Shown piece by piece: positions 42,878-51,315 of a stretch of 64,000 bases of DNA. Made by a program: the position numbers and the translations under genes. The notes below the pieces were generated by a model that saw only the letters and a list, made by a program, of their open reading frames with translations, did no database searches and was not told the origin of the DNA. Position 1 is the stretch's first letter; each line of letters opens with the position of its first letter. The DNA is from an uncultured Bacillota bacterium (GTDB lineage Bacteria; Bacillota_I; Bacilli_A; RFN20; CAG-826), in NCBI GenBank assembly GCA_949299565.1, contig OX437086.1, positions 166,919 through 230,918 on the forward strand, in the 5' to 3' direction.

Positions 42878-45541
42878 ATGGAAAACGAAGAAATGAAAAA
42901 AACAGAATTGGACGAATCTGATTCACACGAAGATAACGGCTCTTCTTCGGAAGAAACGACAATAGTTTCAGGTATCATGCCCGGAATGATTGAACGTGAG
43001 ATTACGAATGAAGTTAAGACGGCCTTCTTGTCTTATGCGATGTCGGTCATTGAGGCGCGGGCGATTCCGGATGTTCGTGATGGTTTAAAGCCTGTTCAAA
43101 GAAGAATTATTTACGGGATGGATGAATCCGGGATGCAGCCGAGCAAACCGCATAAAAAATGTGCGCGTATTGTCGGCGATGTCATGGGTAAATACCATCC
43201 GCACGGCGACTCTGCGATTTATTCGACGCTTGTGCGTTTAGCACAGCCATTTTCGATGCGTTACACGTTGGTTGATGGACACGGTAACTTTGGCTCCATC
43301 GATGGCGATGAAGCAGCGGCCATGCGTTACACCGAAGCGAGAATGGCGAAAATTGCTTTGGAGATGGTGCGTGGTCTTGATGAAGACACGGTCGATTTCC
43401 AAGACAATTATGATGGCACCGAAAAAGAACCAGTCGTTCTTCCTTCAAGGATTCCAAACCTTTTAATCAACGGCTCAGAAGGCATCGCCGTCGGTATGGC
43501 AACAAACATGCCTCCGCACAATTTGGCGGAAGTTATTAACGCCATCGTCGCTTTGGCTAAAAATCCCGAAATAACAGTTGATGAAATTATTCGCGATTAT
43601 TTGCACGGCCCGGATTTTCCGACAGGTGGCATTATTTTAGGACGGCAAGGAATTCGCGATGCTTATACCACCGGCACCGGGACAATTCCGATTCGTTCGC
43701 GTTATAGCATTGAAGATTTGCCTGGCGGGAGAAGCCAAATCATCGTTACTGAAATCCCTTATCAAGTTAACAAATCGAAGATGGTTGAAGGGATTGCTAA
43801 CCTCGTAAAAGATAAGTTGATTGAGGGAATAAGCGATATTCGTGATGAATCGAATCGCGAAGGAATTCGGGTTGTCATCGAAGTTAAACGTGACGCGATT
43901 CCCGAAGTCGTTATCAACAATCTTTTGAAACATTCGCAATTGCAAGTCAATTTCGGCGTTATCAATCTTTGCCTTGTTAATGGCGAACCGAAGGTTTTGC
44001 CAATCATCCCGCTTCTTCAAAATTATATCGATTTCCAAGTTGAAGTTCTTACGCGACGAACAAATTCACGTTTAAAACGCGACACAGACCGCGACCACAT
44101 TGTTCTCGGTTTGATTTTAGCTCACGACAATATCGATGAAGTTATTCACATCATTCGTTCCTCGCAAAACGATGAAGAAAGTGCCCTTAAATTACATGAG
44201 CGTTTCGATCTCACAAGCGAACAAAGCGCTGCGATTTTAGCGATGACGCTTCGTCGTTTGCAAGGCTTAGAACAAGAAAAACTTCAAGTCGAGCATCACG
44301 AATTGAGCGCGAATATCATTGAATATAAGCGGCTTTTGTCGAGCAAAGAGAACATTATCGACCTAATGATTCAAGAATTGAATGAAATTCGTGATAAATA
44401 CGGAGACAAGCGATTGACAGAAATTTCTGATCAAGAAGCTAACATCGACTCCGAGGATTTGATTCCGGAAGAAGACATTGTTGTCGTCCTCACGCGCAAT
44501 GGTTACCTCAAGAGGATGAATGATCAAACATTCCGTTCGCAAAACCGCGGAGGACGAGGCGTTAAAGGAATCAGCACAACAGCGGGCGATATGGTGCGGA
44601 TCATGCTCCATACAAAAACGCATACCGATTTGTTGTTCTTCTCCTCTTTAGGTTTTGTTTATCGCTTAAGAGGATATGCCGTTCCCGACGGAGCGCGTGA
44701 AGGCAAGGGAATCCCGGCTGTCAATTTGTTGAAATTAGAAAAGGACGAAAAAATCGTTTCAATTGTTCCTCTTGATGAATATCCGGAGGAGGATTATTTG
44801 TTCTTCGCAACCACGAATGGCATTGTCAAACGAACACCTCTTAAAGAATTTGCCTCAATTCATTCAAACGGCAAACGTGCTTTGACGTTGAAGGATGATG
44901 ATTCTTTGCTTGACGTAAAACACACGAACGGACAGGCGATTGTTTCTTTAGCATCTTCAAACGGGAAAGTTTGCTCGTTTTATGAAAATGATGTCCGCGC
45001 AATGGGGAGAAGTGCGGCCGGTGTGCGCGGCATGAATCTTGATGATGGTTCGCACCTCGTTGACATCACAACATCATTAGAGGGCGACAAAATTCTTGTT
45101 TTGACTGATTTAGGATATGGAAAAATATCATATGCCAAAGACACAGAAGTCACAGCAGCTGATGGCAGCGTTAGACATTATGACGGTTATCGTCTGACGA
45201 GCCGTGGCGCCAAAGGCGTTCTTTCTTTAAAAATGGGGAAGAAGAACGGCGAACTCACTGCGATGCGGGCTGTCAATGGCGATGAAGATTTGATGGTCAT
45301 TACAACGCACGGCATTGTTTTGAGAACGCATCTTTCGCAAGTTAAAGTGGCTGGAAGAAATACGCAAGGCGTCAAGATTATCAATCTTGAACCACGGCAA
45401 AAAGTCGCGTCGTTGACGATCGTTCCTTTTAGCGAAGAAGCTGATGGCGAGAGCCAAGAGACGATAGAAGCTGAAATAACCGAGGACACGGATCCTGTTA
45501 TTAAAGACGAAGAAATCGTCACGCCCGACGACATTGATTGA
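42878..45541 (+). CDS. gyrA: DNA gyrase subunit A
   Basis: The 887-residue product has the winged-helix cleavage domain with catalytic Tyr151 ([10 protein letters not shown]) and a C-terminal beta-pinwheel with a GyrA-box (QNRGGRG), which marks it as GyrA rather than ParC. About 36 acidic or Ser-rich residues precede the conserved core. The quinolone region reads [11 protein letters not shown] (residues 110-120): the Ser equivalent to E. coli Ser83 is present, but Ser116 replaces the usual Asp/Glu at position 87. I start at MENEEM for AGAGGAG upstream; an in-frame start at 42848 overlaps gyrB. No separate topoisomerase IV genes lie in the window. Confidence 0.96.
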   Translation: MENEEMKKTELDESDSHEDNGSSSEETTIVSGIMPGMIEREITNEVKTAFLSYAMSVIEARAIPDVRDGLKPVQRRIIYGMDESGMQPSKPHKKCARIVGDVMGKYHPHGDSAIYSTLVRLAQPFSMRYTLVDGHGNFGSIDGDEAAAMRYTEARMAKIALEMVRGLDEDTVDFQDNYDGTEKEPVVLPSRIPNLLINGSEGIAVGMATNMPPHNLAEVINAIVALAKNPEITVDEIIRDYLHGPDFPTGGIILGRQGIRDAYTTGTGTIPIRSRYSIEDLPGGRSQIIVTEIPYQVNKSKMVEGIANLVKDKLIEGISDIRDESNREGIRVVIEVKRDAIPEVVINNLLKHSQLQVNFGVINLCLVNGEPKVLPIIPLLQNYIDFQVEVLTRRTNSRLKRDTDRDHIVLGLILAHDNIDEVIHIIRSSQNDEESALKLHERFDLTSEQSAAILAMTLRRLQGLEQEKLQVEHHELSANIIEYKRLLSSKENIIDLMIQELNEIRDKYGDKRLTEISDQEANIDSEDLIPEEDIVVVLTRNGYLKRMNDQTFRSQNRGGRGVKGISTTAGDMVRIMLHTKTHTDLLFFSSLGFVYRLRGYAVPDGAREGKGIPAVNLLKLEKDEKIVSIVPLDEYPEEDYLFFATTNGIVKRTPLKEFASIHSNGKRALTLKDDDSLLDVKHTNGQAIVSLASSNGKVCSFYENDVRAMGRSAAGVRGMNLDDGSHLVDITTSLEGDKILVLTDLGYGKISYAKDTEVTAADGSVRHYDGYRLTSRGAKGVLSLKMGKKNGELTAMRAVNGDEDLMVITTHGIVLRTHLSQVKVAGRNTQGVKIINLEPRQKVASLTIVPFSEEADGESQETIEAEITEDTDPVIKDEEIVTPDDID

Positions 45542-45542
45542 T

Positions 45543-46559
45543 ATGAAGGTTCTAGTCCATTTTGATTCTAAAAAGGACCGAGAAGCTTATGAAGCATCTC
45601 GTCTTCAAAAAAACATTAAAGGCGCTTTGAATTTGGCCGGAGTTGAGACGGTTGATTCACTCTTTTCTTCGCCAGACATCATTCATCTTCTTTCTCCGCA
45701 AGACGAAATGAAAGCACGTGATGCGAAAATCGACGGCATCAAAGTCGTGACGAGCGCGCTTTATGCGGAGCGTGATTTCAAAGCGCGGTTCTTGGAGGAA
45801 AAAGAAGAGAATGGTTTTCGTCTCCGCTCAGAGGCCGAGCGCCTTCTTCATCAAAGCGACTTGGTACTCGTTCCTGACGAAAAGGCTAAATCTTTCCTCC
45901 AAAAACTTGTTCCTGATTGCGATATAAAAGTCGTTTCTCCCGGCGTTAATTTCGCGAGATTTGAGGAACTTGACGAAGTTGAATGCCGCCTCTTTTCTTA
46001 TTATTTTCGTCTTAAAGAAGGGACGCCATACGTCATTTCGATGGCCAACAATTACGAGAGCGAGGTTTTTTCTTGTCTTGAGCTTTTAGCGCAGCTCCTT
46101 CCGAAATTGCACTTCTTTTTGCTCGTTAATTCCAAAAAAGGGCGCAATAATTCATTGTTTTTGCGGAAATATAATCGAAAAACTCCGCCAAACATCCATG
46201 TACACTCCTTGCTTGAAGACGACGTTTATCGGAGCGGGCTCTTAGGGGCCAAAGCGTTTTTGGCTTTAGGAAACTACGGAATTGAACACTTAATTGTTTT
46301 AGAAGCGAACGCGGCTCATACCCCTGTTTATGTTTTGGGGAATCAAGAAAGCGGCATTGATTTAATCGACGATGAGGATGTTTTGTATCGCCCCACGATT
46401 GCTTCTTTAGCTGAATCGTTGAAAAAGTTAATCAACGAACCAAACATAGAATTCAGCGAAAAAGCATATAAGAAAGCGAGCAATTATTCATTAAAGAATA
46501 TCGGAGACATCTTAAAGCGTTATTATTTATATCTCTTGGAGGGAAAAGAAAATGATTGA
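45543..46559 (+). CDS. GT-B type glycosyltransferase-like protein
   Basis: The 338-residue protein resembles GT4-like glycosyltransferases in layout: an N-terminal domain (VLVHFDSKKD, SPDIIHLLSPQD), the pivot VKVVSPGVNFARFE-like segment KVVSPGVNF typical of the interdomain linker, and a C-terminal domain with YVISMANNYESEV, LEANAAHTPVYVLG (matching the E-x7-E-like sugar-nucleotide loop) and a helical tail. Such proteins build glycolipids or cell-surface polymers; the substrate is unclear. The ATG follows the gyrA stop by one base and the end overlaps serS by eight bases, so it is embedded in a housekeeping operon. Confidence 0.7.
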   Translation: MKVLVHFDSKKDREAYEASRLQKNIKGALNLAGVETVDSLFSSPDIIHLLSPQDEMKARDAKIDGIKVVTSALYAERDFKARFLEEKEENGFRLRSEAERLLHQSDLVLVPDEKAKSFLQKLVPDCDIKVVSPGVNFARFEELDEVECRLFSYYFRLKEGTPYVISMANNYESEVFSCLELLAQLLPKLHFFLLVNSKKGRNNSLFLRKYNRKTPPNIHVHSLLEDDVYRSGLLGAKAFLALGNYGIEHLIVLEANAAHTPVYVLGNQESGIDLIDDEDVLYRPTIASLAESLKKLINEPNIEFSEKAYKKASNYSLKNIGDILKRYYLYLLEGKEND

Positions 46560-47826
46560 CTGGCGTCTCATTGAAGAAAAACCTGAAGAAGTGAAAGAAC
46601 TTTTAAGTAGAAAAGGTTGGGAATTTGATCCAAAGCCTCTGCTTTTGTTGTTTAGCGAAAGAAGAAATCTTTTAAAAGAAGTTGAAGAAAATAAGGCTCA
46701 GCAAAACAAAATCACCGCGGAAGTCCCGCTTTATAAAAAAGAAGGAAAGAATCCGCAAGAATTGTTCTTAAAAGTGAAAGAACTTGCTTTGCAAAATAAG
46801 GAAAAGGAAGAAAAACTCTCAGAAGTAGAAACGAAAATCCAAAAAGAAATTGAAGTTTTGCCGAATTTACCGGATCCGGATTTGGCTTCCGGCGGCAAAG
46901 AAAACAACCATCCGATTTATAGTTACGGCGATCCTAATCGCTTTAAAGGACGGAAATTAAAAAATCACGTTGAATTAGCCGAATCGTTGGGACTCATTGA
47001 TTACAAAAGAGCAGCCAAGATCAGCGGCGCGGGAACCTGGATTTATACGAACAAAGGTGCTCAGTTAGAGTGGGCTCTCCTTAACTATTTCATTTCCACA
47101 CATCTTCGAGATGGATATCAATTCATGCTTGTGCCTCATCTTTTGAATGAAGAGTCCGGATATACGGCCGGACAATTTCCGAAATTTAAAAACGAAGTCT
47201 TTTGGCTTGAGGGCGAGGATAAATTCCTTCTTCCGACAGCTGAAACAGCTCTCGTAAATCTTCATCGCGGAGAAATATTGAGCGAAGCCGATTTGCCGAA
47301 AAAATATTTTGCTTACACGCCCTGCTATCGCAAAGAAGCCGGATCATATCGAAGCGAAGAACGCGGAATGATTCGAGGTTATCAATTCAATAAAGTGGAA
47401 ATGGTCCAATATACGACAAGCGAAGGCAGCGACGCTGCATTTGAAGAACTTGTTAAGAAAGCACAAACTCTTTTAGAGGGCTTAAATTTAACTTACAGAT
47501 TGGATAAATTGGCCGCTGGCGATTGCTCGCATTCGATGGCACGCACGTATGACTTAGAAGTTTATTTGCCATCGCTTGACATCTATAAAGAAGTTTCAAG
47601 CGTTTCTAACGCACGTGATTATCAAGCGCGGCGAGGAATGATTCGCTATAAAGGCAAAGACGGGAAAACGCATTTCTGTCATACGTTAAACGGATCGGGT
47701 TTAGCGACATCGCGCGTTTTCCCTGCTCTTCTTGAACAGAACCAAAATGACGATGGAAGCGTTACAATTCCCAAAGTTTTACGTCCGTTTATGGGTGGAT
47801 TAGAAATTTTGACCCGCGAGAAATAA
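46552..47826 (+). CDS. serS: Seryl-tRNA synthetase
   Basis: It charges tRNA-Ser. The 424-residue product has the N-terminal long coiled-coil arm (residues about 30-105) and a class II core with motif 2 (TPCYRKEAGSYRSEERGMIRG in two parts) and motif 3 (LNGSGLATSRVFPALLEQNQ). GGAGGG precedes the ATG. No T-box leader is visible, since the gene overlaps the glycosyltransferase gene. Confidence 0.96.
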   Translation: MIDWRLIEEKPEEVKELLSRKGWEFDPKPLLLLFSERRNLLKEVEENKAQQNKITAEVPLYKKEGKNPQELFLKVKELALQNKEKEEKLSEVETKIQKEIEVLPNLPDPDLASGGKENNHPIYSYGDPNRFKGRKLKNHVELAESLGLIDYKRAAKISGAGTWIYTNKGAQLEWALLNYFISTHLRDGYQFMLVPHLLNEESGYTAGQFPKFKNEVFWLEGEDKFLLPTAETALVNLHRGEILSEADLPKKYFAYTPCYRKEAGSYRSEERGMIRGYQFNKVEMVQYTTSEGSDAAFEELVKKAQTLLEGLNLTYRLDKLAAGDCSHSMARTYDLEVYLPSLDIYKEVSSVSNARDYQARRGMIRYKGKDGKTHFCHTLNGSGLATSRVFPALLEQNQNDDGSVTIPKVLRPFMGGLEILTREK

Positions 47827-47835
47827 AAAGTTTTG

Positions 47836-47841
47836 TATAAT
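47836..47841 (+). promoter_or_regulatory. -10 element of the SRP RNA gene
   Basis: A perfect TATAAT lies seven bases before the predicted 5' end of the SRP RNA. A matching -35 is not obvious at normal spacing; TTGACC lies 21 bases upstream, inside the serS end. Confidence 0.6.
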
Positions 47842-47847
47842 AATAAA

Positions 47848-47925
47848 GCCATCGCGAGAAGCGTTTTCCGAACCAGGTCAGGCGGGGAACCGAGCAGCCT
47901 TAAGGTTAATTCTTCTGTGCGGTGG
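47848..47925 (+). ncRNA. ffs: Small signal-recognition-particle RNA (4.5S-type)
   Basis: The core GGTCAGG-CGG-GGAA-CCG-AGCA-GCC matches SRP helix 8: the asymmetric and symmetric internal loops and a GGAA tetraloop that bind the Ffh M domain. The ends pair (GCCATCGC with GCGGTGGT) and a run of T residues follows at 47926-47930. At about 78 bases it is the short eubacterial form, without the Alu domain found in Bacillus. The location between serS and tadA is a common one. It works with Ffh and FtsY, delivering nascent membrane proteins to the Sec translocon and YidC. Confidence 0.88.
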
Positions 47926-47933
47926 TTTTTCTT

Positions 47934-48401
47934 ATGATAAAAAAGATTGATTACGAAAAATATATGCGTAAAGCGCTCGCTCTTGCTAAAGAGGCTTCTA
48001 ATTCTTCCGATGTCCAGGTTGGGGCGCTTGTTTTATATGAAGATAAAATCATTGGCGTCGGTTTCAATGAACGCGAAAAACATCAGGCGATTACAAAACA
48101 CGCGGAAATCGTCGCTATCGAAGAAGCAGAAAAGTTTCTCCATAATTGGCGGCTTGACAATTGTTCGTTAGTCGTAACGCTTGAACCGTGTTTAATGTGC
48201 ATGGGAGCGATTATTTCAAGCAGGATTTCCTCTCTTGTTTATGGCGCTTCAGATCAAGAGGCGGGAGCGATCTCGCGTTTTCATGTTCTCGATTATTTAG
48301 AAGGCAAAAAACAGCCATTAATTTTTCCGGGAGTTCTTGAGAAAGAGTGTCAAGAATTGTTGAAAAATAGTTGGAAACAAACTACAAAAAAAGAGCTCTA
48401 A
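47934..48401 (+). CDS. tadA: tRNA-specific adenosine deaminase
   Basis: TadA makes inosine at the wobble base of tRNA-Arg(ACG). The 155-residue product has the zinc deaminase motifs HAEIVAIEEAE and TLEPCLMCMGAI. I start at the ATG at 47934, just past the SRP RNA terminator run; an in-frame GTG at 47922 lies inside the RNA stem. No Shine-Dalgarno is visible at either. Confidence 0.94.
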   Translation: MIKKIDYEKYMRKALALAKEASNSSDVQVGALVLYEDKIIGVGFNEREKHQAITKHAEIVAIEEAEKFLHNWRLDNCSLVVTLEPCLMCMGAIISSRISSLVYGASDQEAGAISRFHVLDYLEGKKQPLIFPGVLEKECQELLKNSWKQTTKKEL

Positions 48402-48441
48402 ATGTTAAATTAATCTTCTAAATCATTGTTACGGATGAATT

Positions 48442-51312
48442 ATGCTTGAACTACACAATATAACTAAGGATTATTTCGTCAACAAAGTCCCTTTTCAGGC
48501 TTTGCGCGGCTTAAATTTGACATTTCCCGATTCTGGTCTCATTGCGATTTTAGGTCCTTCCGGATGCGGAAAGACGACGCTTCTTAATATAATCGGCGGT
48601 CTTGATCACGCAACAGAGGGCGATTTGTTAATAAATGGCAAATCTACTAAGGAATTTAACGATAAAGAATGGGATGCTTATCGCAACGAAAGGGTTGGTT
48701 TTGTTTTTCAATCTTACAATTTGATTCCTCATATGAACGTTATCCGTAACGTAGAAATCGCTTTGACGTTGAACGGAGTCAGCCGTTCTGAACGAGAGAA
48801 ACGAGCGTTGAAAGCTCTCCGAGAAGTCGGACTAGAGGGCATGGAAAAGAAGAAGCCTAATCAATTATCGGGCGGACAAGCCCAGCGCGTGGCAATTGCG
48901 CGTGCTTTAGTCAATAATCCGAAAATAGTATTGGCTGATGAACCGACGGGTGCTTTAGATTCCGTTACCTCTATTCAAGTGATGAATTTATTGAAGGAAG
49001 TCTCGAAGGAACGCCTTGTGATTATGGTCACCCACAATCGCGAATTAGCAGAAAAATACGCAAGTCGGATTATCGAAATGAAAGACGGACTTGTCATTTC
49101 GGATACAGACCCTCTTCCCTTATCGGAAAACAATAGTCAAGGCAAAGAAATCAACAAAAAAACTTCGATGTCTTTCCTTACGGCCTTATCTTCATCTTTA
49201 TCTAACCTTTTAACGAAAAAAGGACGAACGATCATGACAGCCGTTGCTTCTAGCATCGGAATTATTGGCGTAGCTTTAGTGCTTTCGGTATCGAACGGCT
49301 TTTCGGTTTATATTGGAAACGTCGAGGCTTCTGTTGCGTCCTCTGTGCCTATTTCGATCACTAAAACGCAATATAGTTTGTTCGGGAACGTGGATTCTGA
49401 TGATTTTGTGGATTCCCCCGATGATGATTTGCTTCATGTTTACAATAACGAAGCGCAAACATACGTCAGTCACACTAACGAATTTACCGATGAATATATC
49501 AACAACGTCCTATTACCTTTAGAAGAAGACGGTCTAGCCAGGTCTATTTTGATAAATCATCAAGGGTTGTCGTTTAATGTCTTAACAGAAAAAGGAGTTA
49601 ACGAAGGCTCTGGCGAGTATATGATGATTGATCAATATCAAGACGCCGGTTTAGCGGGCTCTCTTTTAAATTCTATCGCAGCTTTACCTGCTACAGTTTT
49701 CCATGAAATTTACGCGGAAGAACAGGGTATAGACGCGATGTATGACTTGATTTATGGTGAATACCCCGATAGCCCGAACGAGCTTGTTCTCATCACCGAT
49801 CGATATAACCGCGTTGAATCATCCACTCTTAAAGCGCTTGGTTTTTTTGCTGAAAACGCGATAACTCCGGAAACGATTTCTTTTTCTGACATCATCAGCA
49901 CCGACGAGCATGAAGGCAAGACGTTTAAAGCATACCCGAACTCCTCATTTTATCAAAACGAAGACCTTTCTTATCCGATTGAAACATATGAAGAAGTAAG
50001 GATGGAGATTAATAACGAATCGGGCGGAACGCCGAGCGTCGAGCTTATTCCAAGCAGCAATACAGTGACGCGAAACATTCCTTCTTTTACGCGAGTTGAC
50101 GATGACTCTGATGGTTATCGAGAAATGTATCTGAATGATGATAAGTACAACCCATTAGAATTAAAAATTGTTGGCGTTTTGCGCCCGTCGCAAAACAGTT
50201 ACATCGCAATGATGCCGTCTTCTGTCGGATATTTATCTTCTTTGAAAGATTATTTTGTGAGCGACAGCGAGAATAACTGCGACGCGATTCATGATGTAGC
50301 GACGACTAGTTGGTATATTCCTTCTGATGATGGTGGGCTTGCTCTTACAAGATTAGAAAGTGCCTTAAATTCGTTGCTTTCAGTTTTTTATAATCAGGAT
50401 AGCGCAGGAGCTTCCTCTGATATTTTCTCAAACATCGCGAACGCTTTGACTTATCGCTTCTTCAATGTACAAAACGCTGATGTGGTTGATGGGGACGGGC
50501 CAAGCAACACTAACGCGAGTTCGTTCTTTAACGCCGCTTTATCGGTAGGTGCTGAATTTAGAACCGAGAACATCGCAAGGATTATGGGCAAACTTCAAAC
50601 AGGGACCGTTGCCGAAAAGATTGAAGCCGCGCAAGCGCTTCTTAATAGAATGCTCTCTCCCAACTTCTTCAATCCGTTACGAGTCGATAACGAGTTTAAC
50701 ATCATTGATTTAATCGCGTATTTTAATTCTTATTCCACAATCTCTTCGATTCTTATTTTCCCAGAATCATTGACTGTCAAAGGCGAAATTACTCAACGTT
50801 TAGATGAATATAATAATAGCCAGAGCGATCCTTTAGATACGATTGTTTATAGCGATGTAATGTCAACGTTTACCGATTCTTTATCAACAATGATTGAAGT
50901 TATTTCGACGGTTCTCATTGTTTTTGCTTCAATTTCTTTAGTTGTTTCTTCCGTCATGACAGCAATTATCACTTACGTGTCTGTCATCGAGCGCACAAAA
51001 GAAATCGGTATTCTTCGCGCTTGCGGCGCAAGAAAAAAAGATGTTGGAAGGTTATTCGAGGCTGAATGCGTGTTGATAGGTTTAGCTTCTGGCCTCATCG
51101 GAATCATTGTTACAGTTATTGCTTGTTTCCCAATTAACATGATTATAAACGCAATGTTCCCGGATATTTATTTAGGCAATATTGCTCAATTATCCCCAAT
51201 TTCTGCTGTGATTTTGCTTTTAATAGCTGTTGTTTTGGCGTTCATTTCTGGCTTTATACCTTCAAGAATTGCCGCTAAACGAGATCCAGTAGTTGCATTG
51301 AGAACGGAGTAA
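48442..51312 (+). CDS. Fused ABC ATPase/FtsX-type permease (MacB-like)
   Basis: The 956-residue protein begins with an ABC ATPase (residues about 1-225; Walker A GPSGCGKTT, signature LSGGQAQR, Walker B LADEPTGALDS) and continues with an FtsX/MacB permease: one membrane helix near 275-300, an extracytoplasmic domain of some 500 residues (about 310-810), then three helices near the C-terminus. MacB-type transporters do not pump across the membrane; they work mechanically on substrates outside, such as peptides or lipoproteins. Large single-gene versions occur in Firmicutes, linked with antimicrobial-peptide response. No two-component system is adjacent. Confidence 0.87.
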   Translation: MLELHNITKDYFVNKVPFQALRGLNLTFPDSGLIAILGPSGCGKTTLLNIIGGLDHATEGDLLINGKSTKEFNDKEWDAYRNERVGFVFQSYNLIPHMNVIRNVEIALTLNGVSRSEREKRALKALREVGLEGMEKKKPNQLSGGQAQRVAIARALVNNPKIVLADEPTGALDSVTSIQVMNLLKEVSKERLVIMVTHNRELAEKYASRIIEMKDGLVISDTDPLPLSENNSQGKEINKKTSMSFLTALSSSLSNLLTKKGRTIMTAVASSIGIIGVALVLSVSNGFSVYIGNVEASVASSVPISITKTQYSLFGNVDSDDFVDSPDDDLLHVYNNEAQTYVSHTNEFTDEYINNVLLPLEEDGLARSILINHQGLSFNVLTEKGVNEGSGEYMMIDQYQDAGLAGSLLNSIAALPATVFHEIYAEEQGIDAMYDLIYGEYPDSPNELVLITDRYNRVESSTLKALGFFAENAITPETISFSDIISTDEHEGKTFKAYPNSSFYQNEDLSYPIETYEEVRMEINNESGGTPSVELIPSSNTVTRNIPSFTRVDDDSDGYREMYLNDDKYNPLELKIVGVLRPSQNSYIAMMPSSVGYLSSLKDYFVSDSENNCDAIHDVATTSWYIPSDDGGLALTRLESALNSLLSVFYNQDSAGASSDIFSNIANALTYRFFNVQNADVVDGDGPSNTNASSFFNAALSVGAEFRTENIARIMGKLQTGTVAEKIEAAQALLNRMLSPNFFNPLRVDNEFNIIDLIAYFNSYSTISSILIFPESLTVKGEITQRLDEYNNSQSDPLDTIVYSDVMSTFTDSLSTMIEVISTVLIVFASISLVVSSVMTAIITYVSVIERTKEIGILRACGARKKDVGRLFEAECVLIGLASGLIGIIVTVIACFPINMIINAMFPDIYLGNIAQLSPISAVILLLIAVVLAFISGFIPSRIAAKRDPVVALRTE

Positions 51313-51315
51313 AAT

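Noticed and set aside
45960-46551. T-box riboswitch before serS or lysS
   Set aside because: serS overlaps the previous gene and the lysS upstream gap is under 110 bases with no T-box sequence; none is supported.
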